Shown piece by piece: positions 31,377 to 48,068 of a stretch of DNA of 64,000 nt (position 1 is the first letter of the stretch; each line of letters begins with the position of its first letter). The notes under the pieces are model-generated. The model was not told the origin of the DNA and did no database searches. It saw nothing but the letters and a program-made list of their open reading frames with translations. Made by a program: the position numbers and the translations under genes. Source of the DNA: Phaeosaccion multiseriatum (lineage: Eukaryota; Ochrophyta, other classes); assembly GCA_965112735.1 (NCBI GenBank), contig OZ218959.1, forward strand, positions 2,914,001 through 2,978,000, written 5' to 3'.

Positions 31377-32227
31377 GCATCCCGCTGGCCGAGCCTTGGC
31401 TACTTCGCCCCAGGCCCATCCCGAGAAGGCCCGTGCCTCCCCCTGCTGCTGCGGCGCCCTCCACAGCACTGCTGCTCTGCCCCGGCTGCGGGGTCCGTCT
31501 CGCATCCCCCAAGCCCCCAAGCCCTGCCAGGAGACCACTACCGCCACTACCACCCCCTCCTCCCAGCCCGCTCAAGCCGCCGAGACCGCCGTTGCTCCGA
31601 CTGCTACTAACTGTACTACTAGTGCCCGTGTTGGTGCTTCCAAGCCCAGCCAAGCCTCTCCCTCCACCACCCCCCAAGCCTCCCAGCGGCCCTAACCCAC
31701 GCAAGGCCGCAGGATCTGCTGCTTGAATGGTTGGTGGAGAGCCCATCCTCTCTCGGCTCTTCTTAGCCTGACTTTCGCTCTCGCTCTCCGTACTTGGAGC
31801 GCTGGGGGCACTCTGGGGTAAACCCAAGCCTGTTGACACCGAGAGGATGGGGCGGGGGCAGGGTGAGGGGATTACGGGGGCGCTAGAGAGGGGAGGAGAG
31901 AGCAGAGATGCAGGCAAGAATAGGGGACTCAAAAGACCCTGGAAGGTGGCAAGGCAAGGGACAATAGAGAGAGTTTGAGAGATTGGGGGAGAGAGCTGGG
32001 GGGGAAGAGGCGATGTGAATGAGTCGGAGAGGGGGTCGAGAGGGAAATCCGGAGGAGAGAGAGAGACACGAAGACGAGCAAAACACGCACGAAAGGGAAG
32101 AAGGGTTTGCAAAGGAGAGAGAGATCGAGAGACAGACAGAGGGACGAGGGAGAGAGAGCGCTCTTTTCTGGCTCTTACCTGGTAAGCCATCCTCTGGCCT
32201 CGGTCTCTTCCCACCAAGATTCTGCAT
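30273..32227 (-). CDS. TAF11: transcription initiation factor TFIID subunit 11 (TAF11)
   Basis: Three exons, 32179-32227, 31132-31829 and 30273-30782, give 418 aa. TAF11 carries a histone fold that pairs with TAF13 in TFIID. The fold starts with SPAQYNRFLAWRRSHFDLGA, then IRA across the splice to IVEEAVARDP. It continues after a linker with PTIIVLGSMAKMYVGMLVEG, then ARVVQQEEE, and ends with LPPLEPRHVEEALRRALRDG, the hallmark C-terminal helix of TAF11. The long N-terminal half is low complexity: Gly/Leu-rich (residues about 60-140) and then poly-Gln with a PPQQQQQYPP block. A poly-Gly insert splits the last two fold helices, encoded by a (CCT)n run at 30418-30460. The ATG at 32227 is the only one upstream in frame. 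Confidence 0.85.
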
Positions 32228-32534
32228 GGCTTCCACTCTTGGTGCTTCTGCCTCCCTCCTTGTCTCGCTGCAAGGCGATGGCGATCAAGCTAAGACAGGG
32301 GGAAGAAGGGGGCGGGGGGTGCGGCTTCCGTCCTTGTGGTTCATCCTCGCCTTCCTTGGTAAGGAAATTCCCTCTCCTCAATTGCCATCTGTGTAGCCCT
32401 CTCTGCCCCCCGGGGTACAATTTGTCGCTTCGAGGTTGAGAGTTTGAATTTAGGGTCCTTCCCCCTCCTCGTCACCCTCGAACACTTCTCGTGGTCTAAG
32501 AAGCGCGAGCCGAAGGTGCAGCCAGCAGCATAGG
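32228..32534. promoter_or_regulatory. divergent spacer, TAF11 / dapF
   Basis: 307 bp between divergent start codons; no specific element recognised. Confidence 0.4.
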
Positions 32535-33862
32535 ATGACTTCGGTATGGTGTAGAAGTGGGGCCTTTGCGGCTTTGCTCGTGTGCGCTCCGGTGATACAG
32601 GCCTTTGTGCCTTCGGGTATTGTCCCGTCGCAACCCGCCCGTCCTTCCACCTCCTTCTCCTCCCTTTCATCACCCTGGTCCGCTGCAGCTGGCGGAGGAA
32701 GGAGTCTTAATGCTAGGTCTACAGTAGGTACAAGAGCCGCAGCCGCAGCAGCAGAAGCAGCAGCAGGAGCAGCACCAGCTGCGGCGGTGGCCGATGGCGA
32801 GGGCGTGGCTGTGCACAAGTACCAAGGCTTGGGCAATGACTTCATCCTCATCGACAACCGACAGACCGCAGACCCGGTGCTCACTCCGGAGCAGTCCGCC
32901 CGGCTGTGCGACCGGAACTTCGGTGTAGGGGGGGACGGCGTCATCTTTGCCCTGCCCGGCGCCAAGGGGCTCGACTACTCGATGCGCATCTACAACTCCG
33001 ATGGGTCGGAGCCGGAGATGTGCGGCAATGGGATTCGGTGCATGGCTCGATTCCTCGCGGACTTGGAGGGAAAGAAGGATGCTGAGTACTCCATCCACAC
33101 CCTCGCGGGGCCCATCGTGCCGGTGGTGCGACCCGACGGCCAGGTGGGTGGATGGGTGGGCGTGTGGATGGATGAAAGGGGAGGCAGTCAGGCCCGAGTA
33201 GTTGGTCGTGCAATTGCCCTTTGACTTCCTCTTCTCTTGTAGCCCAACACGCGAGACCACTCGACCAAACAGCGAGCCAGTCAGCTGAAAACAAACGAGC
33301 AAACTAAACCTCTTCGGCTCCCCCCCCCCCCCAACGGTCCCGTCCCGATCAGGTGACCGTCGACATGGGGCTGCCCATCCTGAAGGGGGCAGAGGTGCCC
33401 ACCACGCTCCCCGAGGACCCTGATACCGGCCGAGTGGTCAAGGCCCCTCTGCAGGTAGCTGGGCAGGACTGGGAGGTGACATGCGTGAGCATGGGCAACC
33501 CCCACGCTATTGTGTTCGTCGACGACCTGGACGCTGTAGACTTGGCCACGGTAGGGCCTCAGTTTGAGACCAATGCCGCATTTCCAGCCAAGATCAACAC
33601 GGAGTTTGTGCAAGTCATGGCGAGGGATCACCTTCGCATGAAGGTGTGGGAGAGGGGCGCAGGCCCCACGCTGGCCTGTGGAACAGGGGCATGTGCCCTG
33701 TTGGTGGCGGCGGTCCTGAATGGACTGAGTGATCGGACGGCCACTGTCTCGCTGCCAGGGGGTGACTTGATCATCGAGTGGCGGGAAGAGGATGGCAAGA
33801 TTTACATGACGGGGCCGGCACAGCACGTCTTTGGGGCCACTGCCACTGTTGAGACGGTCTAG
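32535..33862 (+). CDS. dapF: diaminopimelate epimerase, plastid-targeted
   Basis: Two exons, 32535-33143 and 33353-33862, give 372 aa. The enzyme converts LL- to meso-2,6-diaminopimelate in lysine biosynthesis, PLP-independently, with two catalytic cysteines. Both are present: C163 in [10 protein letters not shown] and C312 in [10 protein letters not shown]. Other family motifs are [35 protein letters not shown] and [13 protein letters not shown]. The N-terminal 90 residues are an extension: a signal-peptide core ([18 protein letters not shown]) with an A-F junction, then an Ser/Ala/Arg-rich transit region, the pattern of bipartite plastid presequences in algae with secondary red plastids. 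The mature part is close to bacterial and plant DapF length. The intron and presequence show that it is nuclear and not contaminant. Confidence 0.95.
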
Positions 33863-33872
33863 AGAGGTAGGG

Positions 33873-33903
<31 letters not shown>

Positions 33904-34984
33904 CGAAGACACGACCGACCGCAGGGCAGAGAGAGAGAGAGACAGAGAATCAACCACATCGAAGAAAGGCGCTTTTCCGGCATGGCTCTGGGTCTTCTTT
34001 TTACAGAAGAGGCAGGTGTGCGGTAGCTGCGTATTGCAGTTGCCATGATGGAAGGCGGAGAGACGAGAAGGACAAGAGGAGAGGATGCGGCGGTGGAGCA
34101 AATAGACTACAATAGAGAAGGAGAGCAGATAGACTAGAATAGAGAAGGAGACAGACAGCATGACGGGGTAGCATGGCGCATGGGATGATGCACTGCACTC
34201 CTGCTCTGGTGTGTGTGGGGGGGTTGCTTCCCTTGGCGACGACGTGTGTGGTGGCCAAAGTCACACATTCTGAAACGGCACGCACACGCAGCACGCGTGA
34301 TTGTGTGGAGGTGAAAGGGGTGGTGGTGGTGGTGGTGGTGGTGGTGATAGACGGGAGAGCGTGGCCGGCCGCAGGGTGCTGAGAACGAGAAAGGGAGTCA
34401 GGAAAGAGGGGGGGAGTGAGTGAGTGAGATAGGCAGAGACAGACACACACACACACACAGAGAGCGGCGTAAGCAGCCCGATTGATTCTCTCTTTCCCCC
34501 CCACGTGCTTTCTGTGCGCGGAGGAGAGTGCAGCGTGACATGGACAACCGTCCCTCTCCAGAGGGCTCCTCCATCAAGGCTCGTATGGTGCCATCTGGAG
34601 CACAGAGGAGCGATGGGCCATGGGCTGCCCTGCCTGCGCTGCGCTGCTCCGCCCGACATCGGAGGCTGCTGCTATCTAGTGTGAGTTTGCGTTTCAGCGT
34701 CTCAGTGACCACCCCCCATCACGAACGGGGTTGAGAATTTACAGGCGTTGCTTCTTCGGCTCTGTCGAATTTGTTGGCGACCTCTCTGCAGGGTGGAAAA
34801 GGATGCGGCAGGCAGCGGCAGCCGGCCGCCTGAAAGGGTTATCTCCCTAAATTTCTCAATAGACAGCCATTTCATCTTTTTGTGGCATCTGCCATAGCGG
34901 TGGTCAGAGGAGGCAGCAGAGAGAGCCGGGGCGGGTTTCCTGCTGCAAGTGAGGGAGAAATCGAGCCTGCAGGAGATCAAAGAC

Positions 34985-35475
34985 GTTTCTTCGCCCCCCT
35001 TCTCTTTCCTCTCCCACTCTTCCCGATCCTCTTGACCCGATGCAAACACGGACGGCAAGAATCCTTGCCCCTCTGAAAATGATAAGTCGAGTCCGAGAGG
35101 AAGGCGAGCTGTGGATTTGTTACGCGTTCTTTTTCAACGTGCGTAAGGCGAATCGACAGCAAACCGTTCTATGACTCGATTTCTCTCTCTTTGCCGGAGA
35201 GAGGTAGTTTTTCGCCCCCCCCCCCTTTTATCCTTTCTCTCGCACTGTCCTCGAAGCCTCTTAGCCAATGCACACACCAATATGAAGCAAGAAGAACCCT
35301 CCTGCAACAAGAAACCAAGTGAGAGGGGGCAAGCCAGACATCGGTTTCGCGTGAAACACAAATCCGACAACCGGCTTGCTTTCCTCATTCACTCGACTTC
35401 TCTCTTGCGGGAGAGAGGTGCTTCGCCGCCCCCCCCTTCTCATTTCTCTCGCACTCTCCCCGAAGCCTCTTGGAC
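34985..35475 (+). repeat. three imperfect direct repeats of about 60-100 bp
   Basis: Copies at about 34985-35040, 35172-35268 and 35393-35475. Copies 2 and 3 share TCGA-TTCTCTCT, a GGAGAGAGGT segment, a poly-C run, TTTCTCTCGCACT and CCTCGAAGCCTCTT or a close variant. Copy 1 is shorter and more diverged (TTCTTCGCCCCCC, CTCTCCCACTCTTCCCGA). Confidence 0.65.
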
Positions 35476-35531
35476 GGGGAAAAGTCGAAGAGCGGCGCTG
35501 CCCAGGCTCTCTCGAAAAACAAGAAAGAAGC

Positions 35532-35606
35532 GGTCCGTCGGTCGGTCCGTCGGTCGGTCCGTCGGTCGGTCGGTCGGTCGGTCGGTCGGTCGGTCGGTCG
35601 GTCGAC
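35532..35606 (+). repeat. (GGTC)n tetranucleotide array with GGTCCGTC variants
   Basis: Units alternate GGTCCGTC at the left end and become pure GGTC to the right, ending at a GTCGAC site. Confidence 0.93.
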
Positions 35607-36149
35607 GGTGTCTTCACAGATGTGCGTCTTGTCATAGAACCTCGGGGGGGAGCGCCTCGCTTCCCTTCCCCTCCCATCCCAACTCATCTTAACTTCCGCA
35701 ATGGTCGAAGAGTACCCAACTTTAGGTACCACACTTTCTTCCTTGGCTCATCACGGGGGCCTCGACTCTGTCAAAGGGGCATTCCTGCCATCCCTCTGCT
35801 CGACTCTAGACTCCCCGTCGTTCCACCCTTGTTTGCCCATTCACTGTCCCTGAGCAGCAGCAGCAAGCAGCTGCACAAAAAGCGGCCGAATGAACTCCTT
35901 CCCTTCCCTTCCCTTCCCTTCCCTCCCGCCCTGCTGCAGCTACATAGCAGGGAAATCACAGAGCGTGTGATGTGGTGTGTCCAAGGGATAACAAGGCCTT
36001 GAGCCGCGCTTTCGACTGCCATCCACACTGACTGCCACAAAAGCCAGCCGCAGATACGTCTCTCCTGGCCACAAAAACGGCACCCCGCTCATCAGTTGCC
36101 ATCCACACCCTTTTGCTTTGTACGGCTGGGCTTGTAGAAGCATCAAGCC

Positions 36150-40186
<4,037 letters not shown>

Positions 40187-40504
40187 GTGCAGTGTGGAAG
40201 GCACAACACCCCTTAAAGACACCTGAGGCGACTGAGCGGCGCGATCACAGCACAAGAGAGGAGGTGGGGAGAGGGGATTTAGTTGACTTGAGTACAGTAC
40301 ATGGTGTCAGCATTTCAATTTTAGCTCTCCTCCACCGCCCGTAGGAGGGAGCTTCTCCCTCTTCTCTCTCTTCTCTTGCCTCTTGTTTGACGCTCATTGT
40401 CTCCTGCTCGCTCCGAGTGGAGAGGAGGCAGGAGCCGCCAGGCGGCGAGGCCAACCTTCACCACCCATCCCCCCGTTTGCGCAGCCAAAAGGGAGGAGGT
40501 GGAA
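40187..40504. promoter_or_regulatory. divergent spacer, UBA3 / MFSD5-like gene
   Basis: 318 bp between divergent starts; the frame into the MFSD5-like gene is open from 40397 but its first good ATG is 40505. No element recognised. Confidence 0.4.
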
Positions 40505-41075
40505 ATGGTGCTCGCTGCTCGCCTCGACGCTTTGCTCGAGCCACTGGGACTATCCCTGCCCGCCTCGTGGCCAGAATGGGCGCTCAACTGCTTCCTGAGC
40601 CTGAGTGTCCTCTGCGGTGGGATAATTTTGCTGCAGTGTCAAATATCTTACCTGCTCGACAAGCGCAAGAACAAGAGTAGTAGTAGTAGAGAGGAGAAGG
40701 AAGAGGAGCAGCAGCAGCACCGCCAGGGGGAGTTCCGCCGCTTTCAGGCGCTGTACCTGGTGCCGTATATGCTGATCATGCTTGCCGACTGGCTGCAGGG
40801 CACCAACATGTACACTCTGTACCAAAGCTACGGGGTGGACGTGGGCACGCTCTTCCTCACGGGCTTCAGCAGCAGCGCCATCTTCGGCTCTTTCCTGGGC
40901 CTGCTAGTTGACAAGTAAGGTACTTATGTGTGTGCAACGCTGCTGCTTCTATGATACCCCCATCATCTCTCTCTCTCTCTCCCTCTTCTAATCCCGGTAT
41001 GCAAGTGTTGTGAACGTGGTGCATGTGTGCGTGCCTGGGTGCCTATGCTTTGCTTCGGCTCTCTTGATGCTGCTT

Positions 41076-41108
<33 letters not shown>

Positions 41109-41846
41109 AGGTGGGGGCGGCGGCTGGGCTGCATTGTGTTCTGCGTGCTGGAGGTGCTCATCAACACGATGGAGCATTACCCCAGCATGCCCATACTCCT
41201 CCTGGGGAGAGTCCTGGGCGGTATTAGGTACGTGGTGTTGTACTGAGCGTTCTCGTTAACCCTACTCACTCCACCCTGTCTGCAATCGCCGAGGAGGCGC
41301 AAGCTGAATCACAGGACCCATACATACGCACACCTTGCAGCTTTGTGCTCCGAGTTTCTATTTTCTCCTCCTGCCCCCCCTCCTCTGTCTTTCCCCCTCT
41401 ATCTCTCTTGGCTCCATGTCTCTCCCCCCCTCTCACCCACCCACGCTTCACACCCACAAAACACTCCCACTCGCCCCTGATGAACCACCCCTTCCCTCTC
41501 CCTCCCTCCCTCCTCACACCGTACACCCTCACCCCCCACAGCACAAGCCTACTTTTCACAGCCTTCGAGTCATGGATGGTGAGCGAACACCGCAAACGCG
41601 GCTTCCCCGAGAGCTGGCTGGCCTCCACATTCAGCGTATCCACAGTTGGCAACGGCGTCATGGCGGTGATTGCCGGAGTGCTGGCCCAAGTTGCCTCAGA
41701 TGCTTTTGGAGACATTGGGCCGTTTCAGGCGGCCATAGCGTTGACTGTGGTGGCTATGGTGTGCTTGTTCTTCTGGGAGGAGAACTACGGGGGAGAGCGG
41801 TCGTCGTCGTCGTCGTCGTCGGCCAATGGTAGTGGTGAAGCCGGCG

Positions 41847-41885
<39 letters not shown>

Positions 41886-42610
41886 AAGCAGGAGAAGGAG
41901 GTGGAGGAGGAGGAGCAGCAGCAGCACCAGCAGCAGCAGGAAGAGGAGGAGGAGGCATGCTGCATAGCCTACGTATGGCGTGGAGGGCCATTGTGGGAGA
42001 TGTGCGCATTCTTCTGCTCGGCGCCATTCAGAGTCTGTTCGAGGGAGCCATGTACACCTTTGTGTTCATGTGGGTACCCACCATGTTGGCCGTAGTGCCG
42101 GACGGAAACCTCCCCACAGGGCTAGTCTTCTCCTCCTTTATGGTGTGCATTACCATCGGAGGCTTGGCCTTCAGCACGATGCTTCGCTTCACCACCGTGG
42201 AGAGGGGCAGCGTGGTGGTCTTTGCCCTCGCCTCGATGGCCATGGCCATGCCTGTGCTGACGCACGACTTCCCGACCATCCTCTTCGCCTTTTTGCTTGT
42301 GGAGGCCTGTGTGGGAGCCTTTTTCTCGTGCTCGGGTCTTATGCGATCCAAGTATCTCCCCGATGCGCAACAGAGCAGTGTGATGAACCTGTTCCGATTG
42401 CCCCTCAATGTGTTTGTGGTAGTGGGCACTCGACTCACAGATGCCGCAGACAGTTGGGTGGTGTTTAGCACCATCTCTTTGTGGTTTGCAGGGGCCACGC
42501 TGCTGCAGCTACGTCTGGCGAGCATTGCAGGGAAGGACGATAAGAGAAGGGAGGAGGAGGAGCGACAAGGAGGAGGAGGCAGCAGCAGCACCAGCAAGAA
42601 GGTTCAGTGA
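40505..42610 (+). CDS. MFSD5-like major facilitator (molybdate-anion transporter family)
   Basis: Three exons, 40505-40914, 41111-41227 and 41542-42610, give 531 aa. The layout follows MFSD5/MOT2, which moves molybdate in algae and animals. After TM1 and a charged loop comes MLIMLADWLQGTNMYTLYQS, matching the ADWLQGPYLYALYQ signature of MFSD5. Then follow FGSFLGLLVDKWGRRLGCIV across a splice, FTAFESWMVSEHRKRGFPES, WEENYGGERSS and ILLLGAIQSLFEGAMYTFVF, then IFSSFMV-like VFSSFMVCITI and MNLFRLPLNVFVVVG. The cytosolic loop after WEENYG carries poly-Ser (a TAG run at 41850-41885) and Gly/Ala-rich low-complexity sequence. The C-tail is Gly/Ser-rich. Start 40505 gives a normal-length N-terminus. 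Molybdate transport is inferred from family only. Confidence 0.88.
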
Positions 42611-43139
<529 letters not shown>

Positions 43140-46100
43140 CTAGAGCTTCAAGTTGAAGGTTCTGTTCAAACTTCTGGCGATACTTAACCCCGCCTCCCGC
43201 GGCTGCGCCTGCTGGGCCTGCTGCCACTTCTGCCCCCGCTTGGTCTGCTGCTGCTGTTGCCCCTGCCGCTGCCGCCCCTGTCGTCGCCCCTGTTGCTGCT
43301 GTACCACCAACTGCTGCTGCGGACGCTGAGGGCCCTGCATCAAGATGCTTCTCTGAGCCTTGGCCCGTGACGATGTGTCGATCTTGAAGGACGATGTATC
43401 AGTAACTGCCGTATCACCACCAGCTGTACCCCGAACCGCTACCGAAGGTGGGCGCGGGTGGCGGAGGTCAGTCCTGACACCAGCACGGGATGGATTCAAG
43501 GTAGGCGCCCCCACAGCGATCTGATGGACCCCCCAACGACCCTCTCCTCCAACAGAGGATGAAGCAAGCTCTCTCCCAGGCCCGTCCCCGGTCAGACCTT
43601 TCTCCTCCTTACCAACAATTCTCCTCCGCCAACCGCGGGCAAGGCGGCTACTGCCGTTGCTGTTAAAGCTGCTGGTGTAGCGGTGGTGGTAGATGCTGCG
43701 GGTCCCTCCTCCTCCTCCTCCTCCTCCTCCTCCTCCTCCTCCTCCTCCTCCTCCTCCTCCTCCTCCTCCTCCTCCTCCTCCTCCTCCTCCTCCTCCTCCT
43801 CCTCCTCCTCCTCCTCCTCCTCCTCCTCCTCCTCCTCCTCCTCCTCCTCCTCCTCCTCCTCCTCCTCCTCCTCCTCCTCCTCCTCCTCCTCCTCCTCCTC
43901 CTCCTCCTCCTCCTCCTCCTCCTCCTCCTCCTCCTTCTCCCCCTCCCCCTGCTCCATCTCGTCCGCGTCCTCCTGTACTTTCCCCTCGGGCGGCGGCGGC
44001 TGCGGGGGAGGAGAAGACCGCCGTAGCAGCAGAGGCGGCAGACGCAGAAGCTGCCGCCGCCCCAGCCACCTGCCTTGCCGTTTGGGAGGAGCTCAGCCGT
44101 AGCAGCTGGAACGTGCAGTTCGGGTCCAGATCGAACTTTTCCGACGGCGCAAAGAGGGCAGAAGGCGATGAAGGTGCGACTACGGCTGTTGATGTAACAC
44201 CAACTGCTGCGGCGGCTGCTGCTGCCGTATCACCAACTGTTGCGGCACCCCCACTGCTACCCTGGAGGCCGTTGTTCTCTGCTACTATCGCCCTGCGCTC
44301 CGCAAGGCGAGCCCGAAGCTTTTCTTTGAGCTTGTCGGGAAGTTGAAGCACAGCCCCCACCCCCGCGTCGTCGTCGCCATTTGTTGCGAACCCTCCCCCC
44401 CTCGGCGCCCCCACCCCTCCTCCACTGCCATCCCCGCTCTCCGCCCCCTTCTTCCTCTCCTCAAGCAGGCGAGCGATGAGCGCCATCTGCTCTGTCCGAA
44501 CTCTCCACCCATGAAGCGTTCTCCCTGTCGTGCCAAGCTTATCCAAGAGCTTCTTCTCTGCAATGGTTGTCACTACCTGGTGCTCCACGCTGCCGCTGCC
44601 AGAGGGGCTGGGGCTGCTGCTTGCTTGCTTCTCCAGCGCCGACTCTCTCTTCTTGCGTGCCGTTTCCACACGTTTGGCGACGCTCGCCATCTCCCTCTGG
44701 AGCATCAACCGCTTCACCTCGGTCTGCCGCTGTGCCCTTTCCAGCAGCTCTTTCACTGCCTTCAAGGTATGCTTCAAGTGGGTGGGAATCAAGGAGCCCG
44801 AACCGGCGCCTGCTACGCCTGGTGGTGTAGCGGCAGGAGGGCCTCCCTCTCCTGCTGCGACGGCAATGTCCGTACCCAAGCCCTGCTCCTCCGCCCGCTG
44901 TATCACCAATTGCTGCAGGAGCTTCGTCTGTGCTGCCCCTCGCCCCCCCACCCCTCCTCCTGCTCCTGCTGCTGATACTGCCTGATGCCCCTGTTTCGCG
45001 GCGTGTCTTGCCTTGGATCTCGGAGGCTGGCAGCGCCGCTGGAGCTTCTTCATCTTCTCCTCCTCCTCCAAGGCCCGGGTGGCCTCCCTCGCTGCCTGCT
45101 CCTCCTCCTTCTTCTTCTGCCGCTGCTGTCTCGCCAACTTTGCAATCCTCTGTTTGTCCAGCACGCGAAGATCCTCAAGTTCCTTCTCAAGGTTGTAGAT
45201 CTCTCGCTGCTCGGGGGTCATGGTCAGCGCCTTCGCCATTTGGAAATCCTCAATTTTCACCTTTAGTGACTTAATCTCCTCGCGCAGCACCATCACAGAC
45301 GGAGGCACGAGCCCCTTCGCAACAAGGTCCACGTCCATAACTTGCTCGTCTCCCGCTTCTCTCCCTCCCTCTCCCCCTCCCTCTTTGCCTCCTTCTCCTC
45401 CCTCTCCTTTCTCTGCTGGCCTCTCTTCGCTCCTCTCCCTTTCTCCTCCTGGGGACCCACCGCTCTTGTCTCCTTCACACTTCTCAATATACCCCCCCTC
45501 CCCCTCCTCCCCCTCCTCCCCCTCCTCCCCCTCCTCCCCCTCCTCCCCCTCCTCCCCCTCCTCCCCCTCCTCCCCCTCCTCCCCCTCCTCCCCCTCCTCC
45601 TCCCCCTCCCCCTCCTCCTCCTCCTCCTCCTCCTCCTCCTCCTCCCCCTCCTCCCCCTCCTCCCCCTCCTCCTCCCCCTCATCTTCCTCCCCCCACCCCT
45701 GCTCCTCGTCGTCCTCCTCGTCGTCCTCCTCCTCCCGTCCATTCTGAAGTCTCCTCTCCTCCCGAATCATCTGTAACCGCTGCATTACCACACCCCTCCG
45801 AACCCTTAGCATCTCTCCACTGTCCAACAAATCCAACAGCTGCACCTTCTCCTCCTGAAGCTTCTCTCGCATCGGCAACAGTTTCACCAACTCCTCCATC
45901 TGCCTTTCCGCCAAATGGCTCAAGTCCTGTTCGAGATGACCAATCACGCAAGCAAACGTCCGCCGCTCGATAACCATCTTCTTCACCGTCGTCGTCCTCT
46001 CCATCGCCTCCGCCCTCAACTGCAATAACCTCCGTGTGCAATGCCTGACCCTTGCTCTTCCAGCATCGGCCGCCTCGCCCCCCCCTTCCGACTTGGCAAT

Positions 46101-47543
46101 GCTCTCCGCTCTCCGCTTGGCCACCTCCAGCTCCCTTGTCGCCGTCTTCACCGCATTGGTTGCTGCCATGGACGCCTGCTCTGCTATTGCGAAATCGTCG
46201 GCACTCTCTTTAAGCTTCCTCCTCAAGTCCAAGAGCTGCCCTGCTTGCCCGGCCTTCTCCATCATTGTCCTCACGGGCAAGTCAGGGTCACCACTACTCC
46301 TCACACTGCCACTCACATTGCTGCCCGCCCCCTCGTCCTCCTGCTGCTGTTGCTGTATCACCATCTGCTGCTGTTCTGAAGAAGCAGCAGAGGGCCCTTC
46401 TCCCCCCCCCCCTCCTCCTCCTCCTCCTCCTCCTCCCTGCTGCCTGTCGCTGCTATGCTCTCGCCCTCCTTGTCGACGACGGTCGTATTACCAACGCCCA
46501 CTCCGCCTCCTGCTTCTCCTCCTTCTCCTCCCTGCCTACTACCGCTACTATTACCACCACAACTATCACTATCATCACCACTACCGCTTGCGTCCATGAA
46601 TCCTTTCACCTCGTACCAGCCTGACGTGCCTCTCGCCTCCGCCCGCTGCTCGAGCTGCCCGAGCGTGAGGGAGAAGGCAATGGCCCGTCTGGTGCCATCG
46701 ATCATCTCCACCAGACTCTGCTTCTCGCGGTCCTCAGCCGTCAATTGCTTCGCTCTATCCAGGATGGCGGCACGCCCTCCTCCCCACATCCGCGGGTCTC
46801 GAGCTTCTTCCTTGAGGGTCTGTCGAGTGCTTCTGGCCAGCACGAGAAGGCGTGTCTCCTGGGCCTTCTGTCGCACGCGCGTGAGCAGGGTGCCCTCTCC
46901 GAGCCGCCTCAACACGCGGTATGGGGACTCCCTCAGTCCCTTGGGCTCCCACAGAAGACCCATTACCTCCTTCATGTCATCGGTCTGCTTCTCCACGGAC
47001 TCCTTGAGTACTTGTAACCGCTCCATCTCCAGCTTCGCAGTGTTTAGACTTGTCTTCTTAACCTCGAGAAGCTCCACTGCCTTCTCCATCGCTGCCTCTG
47101 TCTCGCGTCGCTTCTGTTCGAGGCTGTCCCCCTTTCCGCTTAGCTCTTCCTCCAATGCCTCCCCCGCCTGCCGAAGAGCCCCATTGTCGTCTCTAATTTC
47201 ATCCATTTTCTCTTTGAGATGGTCCAAGTACTCGTTTTCTCTCAAGTGATGCTGCGGCCATCCTTCGTCCACATAATCGTTTTCGTCCTCTCCGTCCTCC
47301 TTGCCCCCCTCCTTCTCCTCCACCTCCCCCAGTAGCACTCGTCGCTCTCCCTCTTCCTCCTCCTTCTTCTCCTTCCTCCTCACCACCTTTCTTGCCTTCC
47401 TTAGCCTTATCTTCTTCGTCGCCTTCTTCTCCTCCCCTTTGTCGCTCCCTTCTATGATTGTAGCGACTGACTCGCCGTCTTTCCCCTCTGGCTTCTCATC
47501 TGATTCCTCTTGGACCCCGCTACCATCAACACTACCACCATCA

Positions 47544-47579
<36 letters not shown>

Positions 47580-48005
47580 CCAGCGGCAGCAGTAACACCA
47601 CCATATCCTTCACTACCACCACCACCACCACCACCACCACCACCTCTCTCATACTGAAAAGTAGTCCCAGAGGCGGTCTCTTCCTTTAGGAGCCCAAGCT
47701 CCTCCGCCTTGATCTTCAGTCGCCGTCTCACCCGAGCATTCTCCCGTCTAGCGGCTTGAACCTCGTCCAGCGACTCTGCCATGCTCTCCATGTTGCGGCC
47801 CACCACCTCTTGTAGATCGAGACAGTGTGTCTGAAGAATTTCCGCGGTGGCTTGTTCAAAGTCCCTCTGGGCTTGCTCTTCCCCCTGCAGGCAGGCGAGG
47901 AACATCTTCTTCTTCTGCTTGACCAGGTCTTCCAGGAGCCCCTGGTCCTGCAAGAGCCTTGTGAGTTGGTGCTCCTCTGGGGTCGCACGCACAAGTTTGG
48001 AAGAG

Positions 48006-48068
<63 letters not shown>

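Larger units (their letters stand above)
33863..36149. other. 2.3 kb gene-poor convergent spacer, dapF / UBA3
   Basis: No convincing gene. It contains a (GGCA) run at 33868-33905, a (TGG) run at about 34317-34347, a (CA) run near 34442-34460, imperfect direct repeats at 34985-35475 and a (GGTC)n array at 35532-35606. A short frame at 34540-34680 ends at a GTGAGT, but nothing connects to it. Confidence 0.5.

Noticed and set aside
32535-33862. Bacterial contamination or recent transfer as the source of dapF
   Set aside because: It has a spliceosomal intron, an algal plastid presequence and neighbours that are all eukaryotic.
35171-35692. 174-codon plus-strand frame in the dapF-UBA3 spacer
   Set aside because: It is built of direct repeats and the GGTC array, with no splice-supported continuation and no recognisable domain.
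33863-36149. tRNA or other RNA gene in the gene-poor spacer
   Set aside because: I looked for cloverleaf-like and box sequences by eye and found none I could support; a tRNAscan-SE or Infernal run would settle it.
43140-46364. Second coiled-coil frame as an independent gene
   Set aside because: Its first ATG lies inside a Gln-rich run directly after the frame break, no promoter space is available, and its character continues that of the upstream frame.
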